From Darksidea phi (Eukaryota > Ascomycota > Dothideomycetes > Pleosporales > Lentitheciaceae), in assembly GCA_030770425.1 (NCBI GenBank), contig JASJFT010000005.1, positions 124,001 to 188,000 of the forward strand: DNA of 64,000 nt, in the 5' to 3' direction. A program made the translations under genes and the position numbers. Shown piece after piece: positions 34,838 to 46,181 of the stretch (position 1 is the stretch's first letter; every line of letters starts with the position of its first letter). Under the pieces are notes generated by a model that saw only the letters and a list, made by a program, of their open reading frames with translations, was not told where the DNA came from and ran no database searches.

Positions 34838-35715
34838 AGGTTCAAGTACTGTGCATGTGAAGGGGCGATTGAACGGGCACAGAGGTCATCGAGGATACTG
34901 TGCCTTTGTTTTATAGACGAATAGATACCATTGTCATTGCTCTCGGCTTTAATTTACATATCCAGCCCTTCCAATGTCGGTTAATTCCATGCTGACTGAA
35001 TACTGCTAGCTAAAGGGGCCGCTCCTGTGGAGGCCCTAGTTGTACATTGGAGATCTCTCGGGTTACTAACAGAAAGACTCACAATACCTTGTCCCGCTAC
35101 CGGGTTGACTCATCAACTGTGCTAAGCTTCGTTTTCAAGATGCCTTGAGAGCACATGGTACGGCTTAGCAAGGGCAACAAGTATCCACAATAATGTAGAA
35201 GTTAGCGGAGAGAATCACTAGTGGTTTGACTTAATGTATGGACCAACTAATCCCTATCGACTGTGGCTTGCTCTTTCTGACTCTGTTTAACAGCCTATGA
35301 ATATAATATGTTGCATGATTAGACCATTTACCCCGAGTACGCTCATCTCTGAAGTCTCAATCCCAACATGAGCGCCTGGTATAATACACACCGAGCAGAT
35401 TGTCTGTATCTTGCTCGGGTGTCTCCACCATCACCCCTCGCAGTTCTTGTCACGATAACGTGCTTGTATTTGCGGAAGGTAAAGAAACGGGGTTTGATTG
35501 GAAACTGTGGGCTTTAGACAGTGTGCCGCATTTTTATTACGTTTCTTCAAGATATCTAGCCTCCTCGTCTTCGAAGTAGAAGGCGAAATGTAGTATTTTG
35601 ACCTAAGACCCTTTTGAATGTGTCGAGCGTAATACGTCTGCAATGTTTTGAAGGTGTTTCGGCCAATACCCATAGGTAAATATTTTATGGGTTTAACTAC
35701 TGTAATATAATATTA
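34838..35715. other. Intergenic, nothing recognised
   Basis: RRP12 3' UTR, then moderately AT-rich sequence up to the terminal repeat at 35716. An 80-residue minus-strand ORF at 35431-35673 is basic and not protein-like enough to call. No repeat or RNA gene was seen. Confidence 0.4.
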
Positions 35716-37164
35716 CAGTGCTGGTCTTCGGATATTTACAGGTTATCATTACAGGGCAACCCCCCTACAATAGCATATTTGCGCAATGCGGCTTTTCCCC
35801 TAGGGGAAAAAGGTATTAATATCGCTAGTAGTAAAGGAGAAAATATCGAGTATTCTCTTTTTCTAGCCTATATTTATATCGGCTACTCTCTTCCTTCCCA
35901 GTCCTCGCTAAGGAGCTCCGATGTGGAGTAATCCGCTCGAAGTTATACTACTACTTGGACCTCTATCCTTATTAATATATCGTAGAGCAACCTAACGTAC
36001 AACGGAATAGTCCATCTAACAGATTAAATCTAAGGCTTATGGTTAACCAATCAAAGCTATCTTTCCGGGATGATACATCGTGTCCTCCCTTATCTCTGAG
36101 TCGCCTATGGGATCCATAGTACGACGGCCATTGTTCTTCGAATGATTCATAATGCAGGCCCGGATACAAAACACAGAAAGCCATAGACTAAATCTGAGTC
36201 CGGAACTCGAGTTTATATACAAATATTTTGCTATGGCCATACAATTGAACACCCTGATGAGGAAACCGCTGCCAGTTACTGTACTATCTGGATTTCTTGT
36301 AAGCTCGTAAAACTTCACTTACTTGAGTTTGCAGTACACTGACCATGTCGCAGGGAAGCGGAAAAACTACGTTGCTCCGTCACATCCTCCAGTCCCCCGA
36401 CCACGGTCTCCGAATCGCAGTTATCGTGAACGACATGGCTTCAGTAAACGTAGATGGCGCCCTTATCTCCAATACGAAGACGGCACCTACGAGATCGACC
36501 AATAAAGCGGACGGCAGAGAGATCATCATCAAGGAGAAAGTTGTGCAAATGCAAAACGGCTGCATCTGCTGCACATTGCGCAGTGATTTGCTCACCGAGA
36601 TTGCCCGGCTTGCTTGGGACGAGCGGGTCTTTGACCATGTCATTATCGAGAGCTCCGGCATCAGTGAGCGTGAAGTGGAGGCTGGCCATGATCATCATGA
36701 CCATAGCCACATGCGTAGGCACTGAAGACACCGATACGCCATAATCCGCAGATTACTCGACTATTATATCATCATAATAAACGCTTGTGTGGCTAAGCTA
36801 GCTTGTTGAACCACTGTACGACCATTCTTTTTTAGCTTAGTTTCCCAAGAAAGTTGAACGCAGCGTATAATACGTGATCTTTAGAATAATAAACCTAGAA
36901 TGCCTATATTGAAAGAATTTCATTCCGAGGATAATGTAATAGGTTAGGCCCTAGATAAAACTCCTCAGTCGTGAGGACCTCGGAAATATCCTTCGGAGCG
37001 ATCTACTACGAAGTAGTCTACCCGTTATATAAGACTCTTACTCTAAAGCTTCTACAGCCTTTTATTTTTGTCCTGAGGAAAAGCTGCATTGCGCAACGAT
37101 GCTGTCGTAGGGGGGGTTTTTTTTTTCCTAATGATAAACCGTATACATCTGAAGACCGGCACTG
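35716..37164. mobile_element. 1.45-kb TIR-bounded element carrying a cobW fragment
   Basis: The left end (35716-35798) and right end (37077-37164, inverted) are about 80-88 bp long and clearly homologous, both starting CAGTGCYGGTCTTC at their outer edge and ending near GCGCAATGC-GCTTTTCC inside. A third copy lies at 7819-7903. The interior is AT-rich on the flanks, with a GC-normal island (36233-36725) encoding a truncated CobW-type GTPase. No transposase is present, so the element is non-autonomous. Bases outside (tta on the left, acg on the right) give no convincing target duplication, perhaps because of later mutation. The superfamily is undecided: a CAGTG start occurs in hAT-like and Tc1-like elements. 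Confidence 0.8.
36233..36725 (+). pseudogene. Truncated CobW/COG0523 metallochaperone GTPase gene
   Basis: Exon 1 (36233-36298) and exon 2 (36354-36725) are joined by a good 55-nt intron with CTGAC, which splits the P-loop exactly, giving GFLGSGKT at residues 20-27. The family's metal-binding CxCC motif follows (GCICC at 91-95), then the VIIESSGIS switch region. After that the sequence jumps to a short His-rich stretch (HDHHDHSH) and stops at residue 145, whereas family members have roughly 350-450 residues with a C-terminal CobW domain. The His-rich stretch normally lies much further along, so an internal deletion plus loss of the C-terminus is likely. These proteins deliver zinc or cobalt to client enzymes; this copy cannot have the full fold. 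It sits between terminal inverted repeats, which suggests capture of a host gene. It may still be transcribed. Confidence 0.8.
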
Positions 37165-37366
37165 ACGTACTCGCGAAGTTAGAGTATACAAATATCCATT
37201 TTCTTTTGGTTTGACGACTACTATAACCACGTACTCGACAACCGATCCATGCATGTGTTTGGACATAAATTCACAATGACCCGCCAACCTGATGGACGCT
37301 CTTCAGACCTGAGACCCCCGGTCAATCAACCGAAAAGACGCTCCCATTCAAACACGCGCTGGAGCC
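37165..37366. other. Short spacer between the element and the Cys-rich gene
   Basis: About 200 bp separate the right terminal repeat from the 3' end of the ten-cysteine gene. No feature was recognised. Confidence 0.4.
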
Positions 37367-37688
37367 TTAGCAGTATTTTTGCTTAGTCGCCCAATTACAC
37401 ATTATGTCGCCAACACACTTGCAACATGCGCACACCTACATGGTCAGCACCTCAGCATCTGGAGTATTTTGATGGTACCTTTACCTTCTTCTTCTTATCC
37501 GCCTCATCTTTTCCATCGATACACGTGAGTGTCTGGGCGTTCCGGAATCCGACTTTGTTATAGCAGGCATTGGCGTTGATGACCGAAGCACATTCGTCAG
37601 TTCTGGCTACTTTGGCAGTACATTCAGGGTAGTTTTGTGCGAGGGCCATGGCGAGCCAAAGGGTGACAAGCGCGATCGGAAGCTTCAT
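37367..37688 (-). CDS. Small secreted ten-cysteine protein, effector-like
   Basis: Exon 1 (37485-37688) has 68 codons: a signal peptide (about residues 1-17, ending MALA), then a region with four cysteines (23, 33, 42, 56) and a Lys run. A 49-nt intron (GTAAAG, branch CTGAC, acceptor TAG) leads in phase 0 to exon 2 (37367-37435) with 22 codons and six more cysteines (70, 72, 73, 75, 81, 90), including a CACCKC cluster, ending in Cys-stop. The total is 90 residues, about 73 after signal removal, all ten cysteines available for five disulphides. Without the splice the frame ends at 37452 with only five. No family was recognised. Size, cysteine content and closeness to a transposon fit candidate effectors or antimicrobial-type proteins of plant-associated fungi, but the function is unknown. 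Confidence 0.72.
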
Positions 37689-38266
37689 TACGGTGGTAGG
37701 GACAATGCCGTATGTCTGCAGAAAAATTCAGAGTAAAAATGGATGTGTGGCCAACAAAACCCCAACCCAAACCATATAAATATTTCGAGCCTGAACTGAA
37801 CGACGTCAATTTAGAGCTCCCAAGTAAGTGACATTGAGTCGATGGAAGCTGCCAGAAGAGATGCGATTTCGGTGGTATGTCTCCGCTCGCTATGAGACAA
37901 CATATCTCGTAGTGATAGTCAGTGCGGGGTAATGGAAATGGACAAAAGGGGCCAATCATGGGGTTATTTTAGGGTGTCGATGCAAGATTGGAGCTGGACG
38001 GTTGTACACGAGGCGCGCTTGGGCCCCCGTTTAGATTGAACTTCATCAACATTGCCAAGTTCGGCTTTTGAGGGATGCCACCATATTAATGACCACTATG
38101 TCTATCTTGGAAATATCTTGCGGTAGTTGGAGTGCCGAACACGGTGAAAAACACCGTGCATATCTACCATTCCTTCTAGCTACTGCATAACAGCATAGGG
38201 GCCATCCAAAGTCTCGATCCTCTGCCATCACGAACGACATTCTCGAGTCGACGCATTACACTCAGG
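37689..38266. promoter_or_regulatory. Divergent region between the Cys-rich gene and the DUF1996 gene
   Basis: The two start codons are 578 bp apart on opposite strands, so their promoters lie here. On the minus strand TATTTATATGG at about 37777-37787 lies about 90 nt upstream of the Cys-rich gene's ATG and is a plausible TATA box. No other motif was recognised. Confidence 0.42.
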
Positions 38267-39602
38267 ATGAAGTGGAATACGCTTGTCGCTGCCTTCGGGC
38301 TTTTCGCGCCATCTTACGCGCTGCTTCGATTCGGCTGCTCCCAGCTTACTATTCAGCGTCTTGATCCGCTGGTCAACCCTGGGCAGAACCCGTCACCCCA
38401 TCTTCACCAGTACGTAGCTCTACGTAGCAGGTTGCGTCGCAATCTTATAAGACGACCCGGATGTTTACCTAGGAAAATACTAACCCATCTCGCGATGAGC
38501 TTTGCTGACTCTGTACCTCACATCTAGAATTATTGGAGGCGTAAGAGCCATATAGCGTCAAGCTGAGCGCATAGTAACATTCTATAGAACTCCTTCAATG
38601 TATCCATGGACCCCAAGACCCATGATCTCGCGGCCAAGTCCACTTGCACGAGTTGCCAGTTTACCGAAGACTTCAGGTACCTTCTCCTTGCTACTGTAAA
38701 CAGAAAGGATGTTAACGTATTCTGCAGCAACTACTGGACTGCTGTACTATACTTCAAAGCCAGGAACGGCACGTATAAGAGGGTACCCCAGAGATACCAA
38801 CAGGGAATGGAGAATACCAATGGCGGCATGGTTGGTTTCTCTCACTCCATTTACTACATGCTCTAACACAGTTCCTAAGGTTGTCTACTACATGTCCGAC
38901 GCTCTCTTCGACCAGGCTCAGAAATCAAAAGTCACTGCCTTCAAGCCCGGCTTCCGCATGCTCGTCGGCGACGTCAACTACCGTACCCGCGAACAAGCTC
39001 GAGACTTCCGCCAACTAACATACATCTGCATGCAAAACGAGGGCACCCGCGAACCAGAGACCCTAGAATTCCCTACAAAGCCATGTCCTGCCGGTATCAT
39101 GGCTAACCATCGTTTTCCTACATGCTGGGACGGCGTCAACCTCGACTCCCCTAACCATCGGGATCACGTTGCGTATCCAGAAACGGGTACCTTCGAATCT
39201 GGGGGTAAATGCCCGGACACCCATCCCGTCAGAATCCCTCAAATCCTCCTCGAGACTGTCTGGGATACTAAGAAGTTCAACGACAAGGCGTTGTGGCCTT
39301 CCGATGGGTCCCAACCCTTCGTCTGGTCCAGCGGTGACAAGACTGGGTACTCTACCCATGCCGACTATCTGTTCGGCTGGAAGGATGATTCTCTCCAAAG
39401 GGCCATGGATGCGCACACCTATGTGCGAACACCTACGCTCAAGACACAGACTATTGCTCAGCAGAACAAGTGCACCGTACCTGACATGGTAAAGGAGGAT
39501 TTTGACAGCTGTAAGTCACATTGCTCCCTTCCCGACGAGTGTCCTGGTTGTTGACTTTCCCTAGGGCTGACCCAACTCCCTGGAAATGTGATGGTTCACT
39601 GA
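38267..39602 (+). CDS. Secreted DUF1996 protein
   Basis: Six exons: 38267-38409, 38528-38540, 38588-38676, 38728-38834, 38872-39510 and 39565-39602, giving 342 residues. A signal peptide (about 1-18, ending SYA) leads directly into the family start LLRFGCSQLTIQRLDPLVNPG. Later come STCTSCQFTEDF, NYWTAVLYFKARNGTYKRVP, MLVGDVNYR, LEFPTKPCPAGI, FPTCWDG, HRDHVAYPETG, CPDTHPVRIP and HADYLFGW. The end WLTQLPGN is restored only by the last splice. Exon 2 is a 13-nt microexon that supplies the Q-IIGG residues the family needs. The fourth intron is short (37 nt, weak donor) and may be off by a few bases. Family proteins are secreted or wall-associated with unknown activity. The gene is convergent with the MFS transporter. 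Confidence 0.83.
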
Positions 39603-39972
39603 TGCAGGACGTAATGCTATAGCCCACATGATGTCGTTGTACAATTCGTGTTCTCTGTGTATGTGAGTGGTTTGATACTGGCCCTTGTAGTTAGCTTGTC
39701 AAATTGTCTAGATTTTGGATGAGCCGCAGATACGATGATCCTAGTCCTGCTGCCTCTACCTCATCAATGAAGCCGCAGTTGTCCCATCGTACACGCGAGG
39801 ATATATTTGCGGAAGTGATGCGCACTCAGAATCAGCTGATTTTCCAATAAACGGCTCCTCTAACTGTATTAGAAGTCGGAACAATGATGCCGATCGAAGC
39901 CGCCGCACGACTATAGTGTCCACGTTGCTCTTATCACTTTTTCAATCGAACACCCAGGTTCCACCCACCCAA
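39603..39972. other. Convergent 3' intergenic region
   Basis: This lies between the ends of the DUF1996 gene and the leftward sugar transporter. It should hold both 3' UTRs. Nothing else was recognised. Confidence 0.45.
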
Positions 39973-41860
39973 TCACACGGCAACCTCCCTTTTATCGGCA
40001 TCACCCTTCCTTTCCCCACCGCTGCTTACCCTGGCATCCTCATGCATCACCCCGGTATTTTTTAAGGCCTGTTCTCTTGCTCTATCTACACACATGCAAT
40101 GATACTTCGGAAACTCCCGCGTCGGAACCTTGTTCTGAAAAAGCTCGTCGATTTCTTCAAGGGAACGTCCGCGCATCTCAGGGAGGAAGATGTAAAAGTA
40201 GACGAAGGTGATGGCGTTGGAGGCAGCCCAGATGTACGCAACCTAACCGAGTCAACTGACCTGTATGGAAGGCGACGCGTGATGTATACGTACCTTTGCG
40301 CCCCAGTTCAGCTCCTTCGAGTTGATGAAGTACGGTGTTGTAAAGCTCGTTAACCACGCGCTGCTCACACAATCAGCCCATGTCATCCTCATAATCTCTT
40401 CCCGTTCCCACACTTACAAAACATAGTTGATTCCCGTTCCCACACCAATTGTCACAACCCTCAATCTACTATTAACAACTTCGTTCGCAATCGGCCAGCT
40501 CACAGCGCCACTAAAACCATTATACACAAAAAACCAGCACAAGGCGCACGCAACAATCGCTTTACCAGCCTCTTTTGAGCTTCCGGATATGCTAGCGGCG
40601 ATGCCCATGCCAAGCATGAAGAAGACAGATCCCCCGTGCCCGAGAAGCATGCTGAAGCGGCGGTCGATGGTGCGGTAGTTCAGGACTATGCTGAGAATTA
40701 CGCCCATGAGGCCCATGAAGGATTTGAGTATCGTAGCCATAAAAGGTTTATCGACACCTGCGATTTGAAAGAAGAACGTCTGTAGTAATTTGTCAGCCTC
40801 CACGTACTCTTCCCGATTGGAACACACCGGTTACTGACACCATAGCCAATAATTAGCCAAATGCCTGATGACGAATGAGACAAAATCACGCCAAAGCAAA
40901 TCAACGTCCTCCTTAAATCCACCCCCCTAAACATATCCCTAAACGCATTTTCTCCTGCCAACTCCTTCTCTTCTCTGATACCCTTCTGCATCTCTAGAAA
41001 CTCTTCTTCCAACATCTCCTTATGGTCCTTGAAACTAGCGCCTCTGAGCCTCTTCAGAGATTCCCTTGCCTCCGCATCTCTCCCCTGTACCAACAACCAT
41101 CTAGGGCTCTCTGGCAGAAAGATCACGAAAATTGATAAGAAGAATGGAATGGCGTAGAGAGAAGCAAGGGGGATTTGATAGGCAAGTTTTGTTGGATATT
41201 CCTTTGAAGCATTATTTGCGACAGCACCAAGCATACTGCCAATGCTGACCCATACCCCGAAGAAAGAGACGATGGGTCCGCGGAGATGTGCTGGAGATGC
41301 TTCGGCAGTGTAAACATTGGCAAAGGTGATGAAAAAGCCATTGGAAATGCCCTATATACCACCGATTAGTATAGTTCACGATATTGTGAAGGGAGACAAG
41401 AGGAGCGTACGATAAGAATTCGTCCAAAATACAAGCCGACTAACTCCTCCGTTCCTATCTGGATTCCTGCTGCTACGAAGCTAATGAAACTAGCCGCCCA
41501 GATAGCGGCTCGACGTCCGAACTTCTTTGCCCAGAGGTGAGTTAATAGGACGCCAATGATGGTTCCAATATTGAGGAAAGAGCTAATAAGCTGCTGTGGC
41601 ATGGTCGCAATATTCCACCCGATTTTGGCTTTCTTGTCTTGGTAGCCGTATACTTTTAAGAAACCGGGCATCGCTTGGAAACCCGCAATCGTGGCGGTGT
41701 CGTAGCTGGACGCCATCGTGAGTATCCATCTTGAACACAGAGAGCAGGCGCAGATGAGGACATACCCGTACTGACAATTTGCTAGACTCATAGCCAAACA
41801 GATGAGGATGCATTTCCAGTTATCCTTCACCCCTGTATCGCGACTTGAGCGGGGCACCAT
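39973..41860 (-). CDS. MFS sugar transporter, alpha-glucoside/hexose type
   Basis: Six exons in gene order: 41766-41860, 41411-41705, 40839-41351, 40418-40779, 40294-40360 and 39973-40242 (introns 51-60 nt), giving 533 residues. Family motifs are all present: QYGYDTATIAGFQAMPGF in TM1, the KKFGRRAAIWAA loop (GRR), PESPRWLL after TM6, a GYGTFFFQIAGV helix rebuilt across an intron, and PEMRGRSLEEIDELF after TM12. This is a 12-helix plasma-membrane symporter of the fungal sugar porter family; the QYG-FDTATIAG type start resembles maltose/alpha-glucoside permeases, but the substrate cannot be fixed from sequence. The donor of the third intron (GTCAGT) is less common but gives exact family continuity. 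The start at 41860 is the first ATG with the right frame. Confidence 0.9.
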
Positions 41861-42353
41861 ATTCGTAGTCTATCTTGGGATCTGTAGAGAGCAATATAGA
41901 GAGCGACGAGGCAAGCGTCAGCAGCGCACGCAGCTATGTACCCCCCGCTGGACGAGAGAATTTGTCACGTACCATAACCACCTTGTGGGTGTCCCCACAT
42001 TGAACCATCAGCAGATAGGAAATTGCGGGGAAGTGGGTGAAAGGATCCAACTTGGCTCTGCAGGTTGGTAAAGCGAACCTATGTTTTTGCGGAAAGATGC
42101 CAGGGTGTTGCTAAAAGCGCGAATCAGCCTGTCGACTGCCGCCCCGCATAACGCTTGGCTGGGGGCGCGTCGTTCGTTTGGCTGTGAGGTGCGCAAACAT
42201 CTTCCATCCGCACCGGCGGTTACATGGAGACAGAAAGTAGTATGTCGGAATCCAGGTCATAAGCTAGAAGCTGTGCTTTCTTGCGCATTGCGACAAACTG
42301 CTATCTAATCCTGGCGTTGCTTGTGTCAACGCTAGGATGAAATCCCATCAAGC
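41861..42353 (-). promoter_or_regulatory. Upstream region of the sugar transporter
   Basis: About 490 bp between the transporter start and the 3' end of the next leftward gene. It includes that gene's 3' UTR and the transporter promoter. A peptide read in another frame just upstream of the ATG (DYEYGAPLKS-like) may be a chance reading. No carbon-catabolite site was judged convincing. Confidence 0.38.
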
Positions 42354-43765
42354 CTAGGGTGGGCTTTCACGCTTATTGCCCCCAACTTTAAAGTAATAGA
42401 GCAGTATAACTGCAACAGCACATCCTAAAAGCATCGAAAATGCAACAATCCACTGGCAGGCTGACTTGCACTTGTGTTTGACCCTTTGTCTCGCCCTGTT
42501 AGCCTCCCTTTTCTTCTTGATCTCTCTCCCATTTCGTAGTTCCTCCGCGTCCTGCCTCATTATCACCGTAGAAAACAAGAGCTCATCGTGTCCTGGCGTC
42601 GTAGTGTCAAGAAGGTAGCCATTCGGATGCTGATGTGAGAACCGTTTGGCGTACATGACGTTGGGGTTAGTCTCCTGAGGCATAATATACGTGAACGTAT
42701 TGCTTGTGTTTACTTTGCGGACGTGGTCCTCAATCTCTCTCTTCCGCTCTTCCAACTCGTTGGTCATTGAGAGTCTCATCAGTCTGGCTTCTAGTTGAGG
42801 CTCTGTCATTTTCACTAGCTCCGTGTAGAGACCCTTGTCGATGTCCCCGAGGGGAATACCTTTCTCGCGAATCTTTTGGGCGACGACGGCCCATGGCGTA
42901 ATAACGTCTGGCCTATCTTCTGCAACCAATGCCGGGTTTGGTAGCTGGTTCCAAGCGGCAACTTTTGCCACGAAGTCGTAAAAGTGCATCGCCTCCACCT
43001 TTGGTTCCCTGCCTAAAAGTTGGGGTAAAGCGTCAGCAAAGTTTATTCAGAACGGTGTCAGCTATGCCGTCTCACATGTAGGAATGCATTTATGCCAGAG
43101 AGTTACGTACCGAATCCAATGTCCTTGTATACGATCAGCCGATCTTCCTGAATCGTCATGCCTGCGTACCATTCCTCCCAGTTCGCAGCGCGTCGGTCAA
43201 CAGGTATGCGAAGCAGCCATAGCATCATCAAGAAGACTTTGTCTAAGATGGAAATGGTATTGGGATCCATGACAAACCTACCATCTAGATCCTGGTATGC
43301 TTCAATAGGAACAGGACGAATACCGAAGGCGGCGATGGCTTTGAGGTAGGAACGGGTACCGAGAAGATAAGGGACAGCATCGCAGAGGCCATAAAGATGC
43401 CCCAACTGTTTGGTATGGACGCGGTACTTGTAGTCGATTACAGGAGCGTCGAAGCGCTCTGAAGAGGCCGAAATTGCTTGGCTACCCGGTCTCGTTTTTA
43501 TTAACTTGGGGTTTGGTCGCCTACCAGGCGGGCCGCTTGCCGAAAACGTCCACTGGGAGGAGGGTACTTCGGATGAACTTGTACTATTAGAAACATCTAA
43601 CTGCCCTGGGTCCGAGGACGCGGCGGGGTCCGGAATCCAGTCTACGAGGCGAAGATTTTTTGGTACATTGTACTCTGAATCCCCGTTGCTTTGCCTTTCA
43701 CTCGAATCGGAGGGAAAACTGTGCTCTGATGCCGCGCATTGTTCCGAAGCGTCCTGCTCTTGCAT
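42354..43765 (-). CDS. Tail-anchored protein of unknown function
   Basis: Exon 1 (43111-43765) and exon 2 (42354-43012) are joined by a 98-nt intron with GTACGT, CTGAC and TTTTAG, giving 437 residues. The N-terminal 100 residues are polar and Ser-rich. The central part has helix-rich, Trp-containing segments (WNQLPNPALVAEDRPD, LMRLSMTNELEERKREIEDH). A single hydrophobic segment near the C-terminus (about 405-425) is preceded by a Lys/Arg-rich run and followed by a short polar tail, so it is a likely tail-anchored membrane protein. No signal peptide and no family were recognised. Similar uncharacterised proteins seem to exist in other fungi, but this could not be checked. Confidence 0.68.
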
Positions 43766-44008
43766 ATTGTCGAAGATTGATGGTTGAGTTCAAATCGATC
43801 ATACTCGGCAGTTCATGTGCGATGAAGAGACATGAAGGAAGCAGCACGCGCAGTGGCCTTTATGCGCCGTGTCAAGATCGGACCATATATAAAATCTTGC
43901 ACTCCTTTGAGCCATACTCCCAAGTTTGGTTGTTGAGGGTTGACCTTCCTGAAGAGTCATTAAGTACTCTGGTTGACACCGAAAGTCATCCATGGATTGC
44001 GAGCCGCA
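43766..44008. other. Promoter of the tail-anchored gene and 3' end of the ARMH3-like gene
   Basis: A 243-bp spacer between two leftward genes. Nothing specific was recognised. Confidence 0.4.
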
Positions 44009-46039
44009 TCAGCTTCCAACGGTCTTCGCGTCTTCAACCGCAGCTCTCGCAATCTTCTTCAAGCAGATCTTAAAATCGGCCTCGCGAAATCTTTCCCATT
44101 GGTCCAAGCCCTCGCCTGCCTCAATGGAAAGAGTTTCATAGCCCTGCTTGATGACATTGCTCACTTCCTGCGGACTGAGATTCTTGCTGCGCAGCTTCCC
44201 TTTCTCGCTACCCTCAAGCAAGGCGCGATAGTGCGCGGAGACATTTACTAGGGTTTGCATGGAGCCGGTATTGGTCAGTCCAAAAGCGTCTCGGAATTTT
44301 GTGAGAATATCGCCTGTCTCCACCAGCTTGTAGAACAAGTCGTCATATGAGGCAGGGTCGGGCAGAAAGTTTTCCCCATTTGAGAGAGCAAATGCTAGTA
44401 GGTTTACCAGTATTTCAACCATCTTGGAGGAGTGGTGGTGTGCGCGCACATCGTCCACATAAGTGGTCAAGAAGCGAAAAAATGAAAGCAAGGCCCTCCA
44501 CAGTTCCGACCAGTGGTAAGTGATGCGAACCTTGGCTCTGCTTAGGTACGATAGCACTCGCAGGAGAATTCCAAGACTTAGTCTGTCCACATTTAGCATT
44601 GTCCGCGGGGACGCGGTGGGCTCTCTTACATGTACAAGTCTGCATCTAATTTGCGCCGCAGATTGTGATTGATACCATCAATCATGAGATCTATGATCAC
44701 GGAAGCCGGTGCACGCTCGCCCTTGACGAGTGGTAGATATGGTTGCCGTTGACGACACAATCGCACAGTAAGCTTGAAGTCATCGCTACACAATCGCTTC
44801 ACAAGCGGCTGGTCTTCGACGAGTATTTGTAGCACAAACAAACCGAGGTGGGTGTAAAGGGCAGCTCTGTTTGAGCGATGTGCGTGTTGGAAGAGATACG
44901 ACGTGAGGGAAAGGAAGGCGCTCAGCGGGGACGCCTCGCCTTTCTTCGTTGCTTGTGTCGATACTAAGCTGAAACAGAAGACTTTGTTTGCATTCGCAAA
45001 ATCGTACGTGGCAAGAAGCGCTCCAATCTCAGGTCCTGGTCTGTGGTGGCGGTGAGCGGCGGGCATTCATTCAAAGCGCAGGCTACGTACAAAGCTGCAA
45101 AGAGTGACTTGGTCTCCTCCGGGCCCGGTGTTGGCGTAGCTGGTCTTGAGGCGGGCGCGAGCAATCCCAGGCCGAAGTAATTCAGCGTCGACCCCAACGT
45201 CCAGGCTTCGGGCATGTCGTCCTGGACGGCCACGTACGCGTCCCGCAGCCGTATGCACGTGTCCCCGAAAGCGGTAACAATTTTCTGTATTATGGCATCG
45301 TTCACGAAGTCGTCCAGCCGCAGTCGGTATGGGTTCTGGAACTCGAACTTGTTGTAGTTGACCAGCACACCGAGCAGGTAAAAGGCCGGCAGGATGTGCA
45401 CGCTGTCGACGCAGTCTTGGATGTACTTCATCAGCGAAGGGAACAGGTCGCGGTGGGTCAGGTACGAAGGCAGGACCGTGGTGAAGCCGGCGGCGGTGAT
45501 GGAGAGGATAGTGCGGACGGCCTTGAGGCGCAACGCGATGCTCCTCCCGTTCCGCATCACAGCATCGAGGGTCGCGACAAAGTCAGACATAACGACGTCG
45601 GCATCGTCGAGGCCGGTGAGGACTGCGATGATGTCGGAGCTCGGATTGGTATACTTCTTGCTGAGGGCGCCATCTAGGAACACGGTCAAGGTCTGGCCGG
45701 TGAGCCAGCGATTGCAGGTGGGGGGAGTGGCTTGCGTACCTCGAGCGCGATGTCGTCGGCCGGCGCCGTCGCCTGCTTTACGCGGCTGATGGCGCGGAGG
45801 AACAGCTGCTGCGAGTGCGCCTGCAGGTGCAGCATCTCGTCTGGCGACGCCGAGTCGAGGATGCGCTGGAGGCCGCCATGGTCTGGCCGGTGCAGGAAGA
45901 ACTCCTCCCAGAAGCCCTCGGAGAGCTCGCCGTCGTCATCGTCGTCCTCATGCACCTTGAATAGCGTCTCGTACAGGCGGGTGATCTTGGGTTGAAACGT
46001 CTCGGGGCGCGAGACCTGGGTGAGCGGCGAGGGTTCCAT
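44009..46039 (-). CDS. ARMH3-like (DUF1741) armadillo-type protein
   Basis: Four exons in gene order: 45740-46039, 45091-45692, 44630-45040 and 44009-44582 (introns 47-50 nt), giving 628 residues. The whole protein is alpha-helical. The C-terminal third matches the DUF1741 type with WSELWRALLSFFRFLTTYVDD and LVNLLAFALSNGENFLPDPASYDDLFYKLVE. This is the family of human ARMH3 (C10orf76), which helps GBF1/PI4KB at the Golgi, and of a fission yeast UPF0588 protein. A Golgi role here is inferred from that. Splices were placed by frame and conservation; for example the third exon begins inside what would otherwise read on as an alternative frame. It is divergent with the NRK1 gene at only 142 bp. 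Confidence 0.85.
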
Positions 46040-46181
46040 GGTGGTGAGAGCAAGAGGAATGATGTGTGTGCGAGCTCAATGTGCAGCGTGCAGCGTGCAG
46101 CGTGCAGCGAAAACAGTGGCTCGGGCCTCGGCGCGCCTAAAACGCGCTAACACCTTCACCTCCAACCTGACCATCGATAGC
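46040..46181. promoter_or_regulatory. Compact bidirectional promoter with a 7-bp repeat
   Basis: Only 142 bp separate the start codons of the ARMH3-like gene and NRK1. It contains four tandem copies of GCAGCGT (about 46084-46110). Both genes must be driven from this stretch or from within each other's 5' ends. Confidence 0.6.
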
